This document shows positions 1 through 5,669 of a DNA stretch of 8,105 nt, in pieces. Made by a program: the position numbers and the translations under genes. Where the stretch lies: positions 1 to 8,105 of the forward strand of contig CAMVLN010000068.1 in assembly GCA_947168325.1 (NCBI GenBank). The letters are read 5' to 3'. The stretch's first letter is position 1. The number at the start of each line of letters is the position of its first letter. The stretch is from an uncultured Elusimicrobia bacterium (lineage in GTDB: Bacteria; Elusimicrobiota; Endomicrobiia; Endomicrobiales; Endomicrobiaceae). The notes under the pieces were generated by a model. It saw only the letters and a program-made list of their open reading frames with translations, had not been told where the DNA came from and made no database searches.

Positions 1-878
1 AAAGATATAAAAGTAATGTTAATGATATATGTTTTAATAGTAGGTTTTATATCGTATAACATTATTGGCATATATGAAGGATATAAAATCTTTTCAATAT
101 ACAACATAATTCCAATAACAATATTTTTTATGTAGTAAGTAAAGTTAGTAAAATAAATAGATACATTTACAGATCTAACAGCAAAGTATCTTAATATAAA
201 ATAAATAACAAGTAAAGGCAATATATAAATAATATTGTTAAGTATTTGTTTTTTAGATATTTTTAAATTAAAACAATAAATTAATAATGGATAAATAAAT
301 ATTAATAAAATAGTAGTTTCTTTAGTAAATAATGCTATTGTAAAAAACAATAAATGAATACACAAAAAGACATTTTTGTTAGTTTTTAAATAATTTATAA
401 AACTAATTAAAGATGCCATAAAAAATATAGTTAACAAAGTATCATTTCTTGAAGGAAGCCAAACAGGAACAGAAGAACAAATAGGATGAACAGCAAATAA
501 TATAATAAGAAATTTTAAAATATTAATATTAAAATTCAGTTTTGATAAAAAAAGGAAAATAAGGTATAAAGAAAAAACAAATAATAAAATATTGGTTGTA
601 TGAAAAACTTTAAAATTGTCTTTAAAAAGAATAGCTTCTATAGCAAAAGAAATATTCAAAACAGGTCTATAGTATTGTGTATTATTTCCAAAGTAACAAT
701 CAGTTAGAAAAAATTTTGGAAAATTTTTGATATTAGATACGAAATTTATATTTTTTATTGTAAAGGTAGTGTCATCTATATTTGTTAAGCCAAAGTTAAT
801 AGATTTTCCATAAACTAAAAAAACCATAACAATAATAATTGTTAAAAAAAATAAATTACTTTTTAAAAATTTAATCAT
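1..878 (-). CDS. Polytopic GT-C / TMTC-like membrane glycosyltransferase, N-terminal part (partial)
   Basis: An open minus-strand frame starts at an ATG (876-878) and runs off the left edge, so 292 codons are visible and the C-terminus is missing. It has an N-terminal membrane segment (about residues 8-23), then a loop with an Asp-Asp pair (D35-D36), YYRP (residues 69-72), FHTTN (92-96), AVHP (129-132), VWLPSRND (139-146) and TKET (185-188), with several further hydrophobic helices. This order matches the GT-C membrane proteins related to TMTC / PMT-like glycosyltransferases, which transfer sugars from lipid-linked donors on the outer face of the inner membrane. In that family the acidic pair lies in the first external loop and the C-terminus often carries TPRs, which cannot be seen here. 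The frame is open upstream to 929 but has no other ATG/GTG/TTG start, so 878 is the likely start, although no good Shine-Dalgarno precedes it. Donor and acceptor are unknown. It is even more AT-rich than the genes to its right. Confidence 0.72.
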   Translation of the reverse strand, partial: MIKFLKSNLFFLTIIIVMVFLVYGKSINFGLTNIDDTTFTIKNINFVSNIKNFPKFFLTDCYFGNNTQYYRPVLNISFAIEAILFKDNFKVFHTTNILLFVFSLYLIFLFLSKLNFNINILKFLIILFAVHPICSSVPVWLPSRNDTLLTIFFMASLISFINYLKTNKNVFLCIHLLFFTIALFTKETTILLIFIYPLLIYCFNLKISKKQILNNIIYILPLLVIYFILRYFAVRSVNVSIYFTNFTYYIKNIVIGIMLYIEKILYPSYMPIMLYDIKPTIKTYIINITFIS

Positions 879-1195
879 ACAATATAAAACTTGAAAGTTT
901 CTTATTATAGTAATTTGTTGGTTTATTTACTGATGTTGAAACTTTTCCAGTTATTACCATCTAAAAATTTAATTTCTTTTTATCAAAATATTTTTATATC
1001 TTTACTTATAAAAATTTTGTTATCACCTTTGTATTATATCAAGTTTTATTTGGCAAATTATAATTCAATATCTATTAAAAGTATGTAAATAGAACAATAA
1101 AACAAGCATTATATTAGGTTTTTTTTATATTATTTTTTGTCATTTGTTTATAAAATTATACAGGAAAAAGCAAAAAATAAACGAACACCAAAAAT
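879..1195. other. AT-rich intergenic region without a convincing gene
   Basis: This stretch lies between the terminator after tRNA-Gln and the partial membrane-protein gene. Minus-strand frames are broken by frequent stops. The plus-strand open frames here have no ribosome binding site and no recognisable protein features. On the minus strand, TATAAT hexamers occur at 1108-1113 and 1033-1038 and could be -10 elements for the downstream gene. Neither has a good -35 at 16-18 bp, and such hexamers are expected by chance in this composition. I see no RNA structure or repeat of note apart from a short GGTGTT direct repeat at the terminator edge. Confidence 0.5.
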
Positions 1196-1250
1196 AAAAA
1201 ACACCAAGAAAAACAAGAAAAAAAGCTCTTACTTTATCCGGTGTTTTTTT
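1196..1250 (-). terminator. Candidate terminator after spoVG / tRNA-Gln
   Basis: Plus-strand AAAAAACACC (1196-1205) pairs with GGTGTTTTTT (1240-1249). On the minus strand this gives a 10-bp stem ending in a T-run, just after the tRNA. The loop is long (34 nt) but contains an inner AAGA/TCTT pairing. The stem is symmetric, so it could act in both directions. The long loop and AT-dominated stem make it a weaker call than the hairpin at 7412-7447. Confidence 0.45.
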
Positions 1251-1274
1251 GAATTTTCTTCTAATATCCTGAAA

Positions 1275-1345
1275 CTCCGAGACCAGGATTCGAACCTAGA
1301 CGAAGGGATCCAAATTCCCTTGTGCTACCATTACACTATCTCGGA
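1275..1345 (-). tRNA. tRNA-Gln, anticodon UUG
   Basis: Read on the minus strand from 1345, the sequence folds as a cloverleaf. The acceptor is TCCGAGA paired with TCTCGGA over 7 bp. The D-arm is GTGT/GCAC, with G-G in its loop. The anticodon stem AGGGA/TCCCT encloses loop ATTTGGA, giving anticodon TTG (Gln). The T-arm is CTAGG/CCTGG around TTCGAAT. The discriminator is G73 and the first pair is U1-A72, both typical of bacterial tRNA-Gln. CCA is not encoded. The 5' end lies only 14 nt after the spoVG stop with no room for a normal promoter, so it is probably cut from the spoVG transcript by RNase P and 3'-processing enzymes. Confidence 0.95.
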
Positions 1346-1359
1346 ATTAACTTTTTATA

Positions 1360-1635
1360 TTACGACTGAATGTTGGGAGCCTCTGCTAACTTCTTTTCAT
1401 AAGCTTCCAAAACAACTTTCTCAAGCTCACTTCTAAACTCATTTGCTATAGGATGAGCAATATCTTTAAAAGTTCCATCATTCTTCTTTCTTGAAGGCAT
1501 ACAAACCATCAAACCCTTCTCACCCTTAACTATTCTTAAATTATGAACTACAAAAACATTATCTAATGTAATTGCTGCATAAGCTTTTAACTTTTCTTCG
1601 TCTTTAAGAAAAATTCTAACCTCTGTTATCTTCAT
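1360..1635 (-). CDS. spoVG: SpoVG family RNA/DNA-binding regulator
   Basis: The 91-aa product begins MKITEVRIF and contains AYAAITLDNVFVVHNLRI, then GLMVCMPSRK and DIAHPI. These are hallmark SpoVG segments: a small beta-sheet domain followed by a C-terminal helix. The length is typical of the family. SpoVG was named for a Bacillus sporulation phenotype but occurs in many non-sporulating bacteria as a site-specific nucleic-acid-binding regulator. The ATG at 1635 is preferred because a GGGGG Shine-Dalgarno-like run (1642-1646) lies 6 nt upstream. Longer in-frame starts exist (ATG at 1650, or one at 1698 that would overlap ispE) but add non-conserved residues. It lies 23 nt after ispE and 14 nt before tRNA-Gln, so it is very likely co-transcribed with both. 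The ispE-spoVG neighbourhood is also known from Firmicutes. Confidence 0.95.
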   Translation of the reverse strand: MKITEVRIFLKDEEKLKAYAAITLDNVFVVHNLRIVKGEKGLMVCMPSRKKNDGTFKDIAHPIANEFRSELEKVVLEAYEKKLAEAPNIQS

Positions 1636-1658
1636 AAAAAACCCCCACATATCTACTG

Positions 1659-2516
1659 TCACAAACTTACAACTGAATTTGTAACCCAAACATTCCAATC
1701 ATACTTTTTCAACTCATTTGTTATATAATCTATTTTATTAACATCTTCAACTAACCCAAACACACAAGAACCAGACCCAGACATTAAACTAACACATCCT
1801 AACCTACCAAGTGTATCTTTTATTAGTTTTATTTCAGGATATATATCAAAAACAAAATCTTCAAATCTGTTAAAAAAAAGAACTCTCGCCTTTTCTACAC
1901 TAAACTTACCAGTAGCTATACATTCGGTGATTGTATTAATTTTTTGTAAATTTGTCAATGGAAATTTTACTCTTGAATAAGCATAAACAGTGGAAATACT
2001 AAAGTTTGGTTTTACCAATACAAAAGTATAATTAAAATCCGTTTTTATTTTTTCTACAACATTTCCAATTTGAGATATTTTTGCAGTTCCTCCAGTTATA
2101 AAAAAAGGAACATCTGCACCTATTGTTGCTCCTAAAAATTCTAATTCTTTTATACCTGCATTTACATTCCAAATTTTATTTAAAGCCACTAATGTTGCTG
2201 CAGCATCAGATGAGCCTCCACCTAGTCCTGCACCGGTAGGAATATTCTTTGTAAGTATTATTTTTATTCCTTTATTTATGTTATATTGTTCTTTAAATTT
2301 TATTACAGCTTTATAAACAAGATTATTTTTGTCATTTGATACATTGTTATTTCCAATACAAATTAGGTCTATTTTATTTTCTTCTTTTAGCTCAAATTCT
2401 AAAATATCAAACAAAGATACAGTATGCATAATAGACTCTATATTATGATATCCATCTTGCCTTTTATTTAAAATTTCTAAAAACAAATTAATTTTTGCTG
2501 GAGCCTTTAATATCAT
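1659..2516 (-). CDS. ispE: 4-diphosphocytidyl-2-C-methyl-D-erythritol kinase
   Basis: This cytoplasmic GHMP kinase uses ATP to phosphorylate the 2-hydroxyl of CDP-ME in the non-mevalonate (MEP) isoprenoid pathway. With the ATG at 2516 the product is 285 aa, close to the usual length. Visible motifs are KAPAKINLFLEI near the N-terminus (catalytic-type K8), the ATP-binding glycine loop PTGAGLGGGSSDAA (93-106), GADVPFF with the catalytic Asp D135, and the third GHMP motif LMSGSGS (244-250). A TTG start at 2543 would add nine residues, but it has no Shine-Dalgarno, and family members begin only a few residues before the AKIN motif. The start overlaps the end of the upstream TPR gene by 29 bases, which suggests translational coupling. 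The gene has no promoter of its own that I can see and probably depends on the one near 4700. Its presence implies that the organism makes isoprenoids by the MEP route. Confidence 0.96.
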   Translation of the reverse strand: MILKAPAKINLFLEILNKRQDGYHNIESIMHTVSLFDILEFELKEENKIDLICIGNNNVSNDKNNLVYKAVIKFKEQYNINKGIKIILTKNIPTGAGLGGGSSDAAATLVALNKIWNVNAGIKELEFLGATIGADVPFFITGGTAKISQIGNVVEKIKTDFNYTFVLVKPNFSISTVYAYSRVKFPLTNLQKINTITECIATGKFSVEKARVLFFNRFEDFVFDIYPEIKLIKDTLGRLGCVSLMSGSGSCVFGLVEDVNKIDYITNELKKYDWNVWVTNSVVSL

Positions 2517-4665
2517 CTCTACTTTGTCCCGATATTTTATCAAAATCTGTAGGAGTTATTATTTGTGAATTATTTAAAATTGCTTCACATTTAAAATTAT
2601 AATTTTTTGCAGTAAAAAAAATTTTGGATGGAATTTTAGAAATAGTATTAAATTCTTTGTAAGAATTTACTTTAATTGTAAAAAGATTTTTCTTAGAAAA
2701 TTCACTAAAAAAGCCTTTTTTTATATTTATTTTTACAACATAATTATTATTTTCATAAGTTACTATATCCCCTTTTTGAGATATATTAGAATTTAAAAGT
2801 GTATTTAAAAAATCTTTTGATATTATTTGTTTTGTAAAATCAAAAATTGGCAAAAATTCTTCTGCTATATTTTCTTTTAGTGCTTGTGGCTCAAAAAAAG
2901 CTTTATTATCTTTTATTGTTACTGTTCCCCCTTTAAATGAAAATTTTGGGGCAAAATCAAATTGCAATCCTATATCCCTTGCAAACAAGACAGATATATA
3001 AGAATTTATATTTGTAGAATTATTTTTTATTTTTAGTTTATATCCGGCTTTCAAAGAAGCTATTCTATGGAAATTTAATACTGCTCTTTGGGCATAAATC
3101 TTAAATTTCTCATTTTGTTCTATTTTAATTTTTTCCAATAATTTCATTTTATTTATTGCAGTTTTTGAGCCAATATCGCAAGCTATAGCATAAGATAAAT
3201 ATGCTTGAGAAAACTTCTTTAATTTAATGCTAATATCTCCTAAATGTTCATATATATCTTTATCAAAAACTCTGGGTACATTATTTACTGCCATAAGAGT
3301 ATATTTTTCTGCCAACTCATAATTTTGTTTTTTATAATATAACCATCCCAAAGAATCAATATATGCAGAAACTTTTGGTTGAAGTTTAATAACTTTATTA
3401 AGCATCTTTTCTGCTTCGTCTAAATTTATATTTTTATCTGTATAAGAATAAGCTAAATAATTTAAAGATTTTACATTATTTGGTTCTATTTCTATAATTT
3501 CTTTTAAAAGTTTTTCTGTTTTTTCAAAATATCCTAATTTGTCAAAAGAAAGTGCTAGGTAAAATTTTGCATCTATAAAATATGGTCTATATAGCAAAGC
3601 CTTTTCTAACACTTTTTTTGCTTTATCATATTTTTTATAATCAATATAATTTAATCCGGACAAATATAACATTTCCGGATTTAAAGGTTCTATTTTTAAA
3701 GCTTTATTAAATTGTTGTTCTGCATACTTATATTCGTGTTTTAATGCATAATAATAACCTAACCGTGCATAGTTTGAAACTGTAGATTCTATATTTACTA
3801 CATACTCAAACATCTCTATTGCTTCATCTATTTTTTCCTGTTTTTCATATATTAACCCTAACAAATAATATAGCATTACATTATCTACAAAATTTTCTTT
3901 TGCTTTTAAAATAACCTGCTCTGCTTCTAAATATTTTTTTTCTTCAAAATAACATTTCCCTAAATATAATAATACTTCAGGTTTGGCAGAAAAAAGTTTT
4001 GTATATTCTTTATACTCTTTGATAGCGAGTTTAAATTCTTTTTTACTTTCATAAATTCTTGCTCTTGCCAAAAAACCTTCTTTAGTTTCAGAATTTATTT
4101 CATTAACTTTCTTATAAGATTGCAGAGCTTCATCAAGTAGCCCAAGTTTTTCTTGAGCCAAACCAAGTTGAAAATATCCCTCTGCAGATTCTGGTTTTTG
4201 CTCTAAAAATTTTGTCCAATAATCAATAGATTCTTTGAGTTTATTATCTGAATAATAATATGATGCCAAGTATACTGTAGCAACTTCATTATTTGGGTCT
4301 AATTCCAATACTTTTTCCCAACATTTTTTTGCTAAAAGCAAATCATTTACAGATACATAAAAAGATGCCAAAAACAACTGTGTTTTTATATCATCCTTCT
4401 CTAATTCTTGAAGTTTTTTTGCTGCATCTAAAGATTTTTTTCTATTACCTTGTTGTAAATAAGCAACTGCTAAATCCTTATAAACCGTAGTAGCTTCGGT
4501 ATCATAAGCTAAAGTTCTTTCAAATTCAGCAATTGCATTTTCTAATTTGCCTTTTTTTAATGCATCTAACCCTTTTAAATATGCCTTATATCCATTATAA
4601 TTTGCAAATAATATATTAGCAAGAGAAAACAATAAAATAAAAACAAAAACTACTATTTTTTTCAT
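2488..4665 (-). CDS. Secreted TPR-repeat protein with C-terminal LolA/LolB-like domain
   Basis: The 725-aa product starts with a signal peptide (MKK, then a hydrophobic core to about residue 21, ending ILFA), so it is exported. There is no Cys for lipidation at the cleavage site. Residues about 22-510 are back-to-back tetratricopeptide repeats with typical segments such as AVAYLQQGNRKKSLDAAKK, YFQLGLAQEKLGLLDEALQ and LGWLYYKKQNYELAEKY. Residues about 530-712 are not TPR. They are strand-rich, with a LFARDIGLQFDFAP strand, a TVTIKDNKAFFEP strand, a short helix ISKDFLNTLL, then IPSKIFF and a final strand pair leading to TPTDFDKI. That pattern resembles LolA/LolB/DUF4292-type lipoprotein-carrier folds; this is inference from pattern, not a search. 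The ATG at 4665 is chosen because it gives the signal peptide; a longer TTG start at 4719 would overlap the promoter. The Shine-Dalgarno is weak. It leads the ispE-spoVG-tRNA unit. A plausible role is a periplasmic scaffold or outer-membrane lipoprotein delivery factor. Confidence 0.85.
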   Translation of the reverse strand: MKKIVVFVFILLFSLANILFANYNGYKAYLKGLDALKKGKLENAIAEFERTLAYDTEATTVYKDLAVAYLQQGNRKKSLDAAKKLQELEKDDIKTQLFLASFYVSVNDLLLAKKCWEKVLELDPNNEVATVYLASYYYSDNKLKESIDYWTKFLEQKPESAEGYFQLGLAQEKLGLLDEALQSYKKVNEINSETKEGFLARARIYESKKEFKLAIKEYKEYTKLFSAKPEVLLYLGKCYFEEKKYLEAEQVILKAKENFVDNVMLYYLLGLIYEKQEKIDEAIEMFEYVVNIESTVSNYARLGYYYALKHEYKYAEQQFNKALKIEPLNPEMLYLSGLNYIDYKKYDKAKKVLEKALLYRPYFIDAKFYLALSFDKLGYFEKTEKLLKEIIEIEPNNVKSLNYLAYSYTDKNINLDEAEKMLNKVIKLQPKVSAYIDSLGWLYYKKQNYELAEKYTLMAVNNVPRVFDKDIYEHLGDISIKLKKFSQAYLSYAIACDIGSKTAINKMKLLEKIKIEQNEKFKIYAQRAVLNFHRIASLKAGYKLKIKNNSTNINSYISVLFARDIGLQFDFAPKFSFKGGTVTIKDNKAFFEPQALKENIAEEFLPIFDFTKQIISKDFLNTLLNSNISQKGDIVTYENNNYVVKINIKKGFFSEFSKKNLFTIKVNSYKEFNTISKIPSKIFFTAKNYNFKCEAILNNSQIITPTDFDKISGQSRDDIKGSSKN

Positions 4666-4691
4666 AAATTTCACACATCTATTTTTTTCAC

Positions 4692-4719
4692 ATTTTACCA
4701 TTTTATTGAATAAAAACAA
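4692..4719 (-). promoter_or_regulatory. Candidate promoter for TPR-ispE-spoVG-tRNA unit
   Basis: On the minus strand, TTGTTT (4714-4719) is followed after 16 bp by TAAAAT (4692-4697). TGG directly upstream of the hexamer makes an extended -10 (TGnTAAAAT). The predicted start of transcription is about 20 bases before the ATG at 4665. Chance matches are frequent at this composition, so support is modest. Confidence 0.4.
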
Positions 4720-4733
4720 AAGATATATTGTAA

Positions 4734-4765
4734 TTTCATATTTTTGTTATATGAAAGAAGTTCAT
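4734..4765. promoter_or_regulatory. Inverted-repeat cluster between the divergent promoters (possible operator)
   Basis: TTTCATAT (4734-4741) and ATATGAAA (4749-4756) form a perfect 8-bp inverted repeat with a 7-nt spacer. A third half-site, TTCAT (4761-4765), pairs with ATGAA (4751-4755) across 5 nt. So three ATGAA/TTCAT half-sites lie between the candidate -35 regions of the two divergent units. They could bind a dimeric regulator of one or both operons. No regulator gene is in the window. Confidence 0.35.
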
Positions 4766-4767
4766 CT

Positions 4768-4795
4768 TTTTTAGTGTATAAAATTTTTATATAAT
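4768..4795 (+). promoter_or_regulatory. Candidate promoter for the radical SAM operon
   Basis: A perfect -10 hexamer TATAAT sits at 4790-4795, about 32 bases before the ATG at 4828, leaving a short leader. The -35 is poor: TTTTTA (4768-4773) at 16 bp is the best fit, so the promoter may need an activator. Confidence 0.45.
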
Positions 4796-4814
4796 GGTGT
4801 ATATTAAATTAATA

Positions 4815-4820
4815 GAAGGA
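4815..4820 (+). promoter_or_regulatory. Ribosome binding site, first radical SAM gene
   Basis: GAAGGA lies 7 nt before the ATG at 4828. It is the clearest Shine-Dalgarno in the window and fixes this start. Confidence 0.7.
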
Positions 4821-4827
4821 ATTTATT

Positions 4828-5667
4828 ATGCAACAAAATCAAAAAGTTAGTTTTGTATGGGATTCTCATTATAAATGCAATTTCAGATGTCCTTATTGTT
4901 GGTTTGATAAAGTTTGGGACGAAATGGATAAACACAATATATATCCGCCTTTTGAAAAAATGGTAGAAATTTGGGATAGAATGTATGATTTATATGGTGA
5001 ATGTGATTTAATGATTACAGGTGGAGAGCCAACATTATATCCAAGATTTATAGATTTGATAGAAGTTATTTCAAAAAAGCACACAGTAAAAGTTACTTGC
5101 CAATTATCTGGAGATATGTTTACTTTTGCAAAACAATTAAATCCCAAAAGAGTAAGACTTGATATGAACTTTCATCCATTAGAATCAAAAATAGAACCTT
5201 TTATTAGAAAAGTTTTGTATCTATATAAATATGGTTTTAAAGGTGGAGTTTGTTATTTAGCATATCCACCAAACATGGATAAAATAAATTATTACGATGA
5301 TATATTTAAAAGTCATGGTATTGTTATGGCTTTGGCTGCTTTTCATGGCAAATATTGTGGAAAAACATATCCTCAAGCATATACTGACAAAGAAAGAGAA
5401 ATGATGAAACCTTATATGGGAGATGTTGATAGGTTAAAATATCATCTTGAAGGGCAAAAAACTAAAGGTAAATTATGCAGAGCAGGACATATCTATGCTT
5501 CAATTAAAGCTGATGGAACTGTTACTAGGTGTGGACCTTTAAGCCATAAACCTATTGGAAACATCTTTACAGATAAAAATTTTAAATTACATGACAAACC
5601 AATGCCATGCGAAGCAGAAACTTGCCCTTGTGATGAATATAAGTGGATAGTTGACGAGGAAAGATAA
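4828..5667 (+). CDS. Radical SAM protein with SPASM/twitch-like C-terminal cysteine cluster
   Basis: The 279-aa product is a radical S-adenosylmethionine enzyme. The CxxxCxxC motif (C17, C21, C24 in YKCNFRCPYCWF) binds the [4Fe-4S] cluster that cleaves SAM to the 5'-deoxyadenosyl radical. The GGEP motif for SAM binding is at residues 65-68 (ITGGEPTLYP). The tail has a SPASM/twitch-like arrangement: C217 followed by RAG, then ADGTVTRC (C235), then IGNIF (243-247), then C261, C266 and C268 in CEAETCPC. This probably holds an auxiliary iron-sulfur cluster. The C-x4-C-x-C ending is compressed relative to the usual SPASM spacing. The protein is short for a SPASM maturase, and no RiPP precursor ORF lies beside it. 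It is the first gene of a two-gene operon and ends two bases before the B12-type radical SAM gene. The substrate is unknown; modification of a peptide, lipid or sugar is possible. Confidence 0.88.
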   Translation: MQQNQKVSFVWDSHYKCNFRCPYCWFDKVWDEMDKHNIYPPFEKMVEIWDRMYDLYGECDLMITGGEPTLYPRFIDLIEVISKKHTVKVTCQLSGDMFTFAKQLNPKRVRLDMNFHPLESKIEPFIRKVLYLYKYGFKGGVCYLAYPPNMDKINYYDDIFKSHGIVMALAAFHGKYCGKTYPQAYTDKEREMMKPYMGDVDRLKYHLEGQKTKGKLCRAGHIYASIKADGTVTRCGPLSHKPIGNIFTDKNFKLHDKPMPCEAETCPCDEYKWIVDEER

Positions 5668-5669
5668 CA

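Noticed and set aside
891..1088. Plus-strand 65-codon hydrophobic open frame starting at TTG
   Set aside because: It has no ribosome binding site or promoter and no family features, and its Phe/Leu/Ile-rich content is what random AT-rich DNA gives. It would be the only plus-strand gene on this side.
1184..1205. AACACC direct repeat as a possible CRISPR or tandem-repeat element
   Set aside because: Only two short copies are present, with no spacers. It is explained as the arm of the terminator hairpin and flanking A-rich sequence.
1137..1436. Plus-strand open frame across the terminator and tRNA
   Set aside because: It runs antisense through the tRNA-Gln gene and into spoVG, and its Lys/Asn-rich start is simply the A-rich terminator region.
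2517..2543. Upstream TTG start for ispE adding nine residues
   Set aside because: It has no Shine-Dalgarno, and family members begin just before the AKIN motif. The ATG at 2516 fits better.
4751..4774. Seven-codon plus-strand ORF (MKEVHLF) before the radical SAM operon, considered as a leader or precursor peptide
   Set aside because: It lies upstream of the TATAAT at 4790-4795, so it would not be on the predicted transcript, and it has no Shine-Dalgarno.
4893..5147. Minus-strand 84-codon open frame
   Set aside because: It lies opposite the radical SAM CxxxCxxC and GGEP region, whose plus-strand reading is unambiguous.
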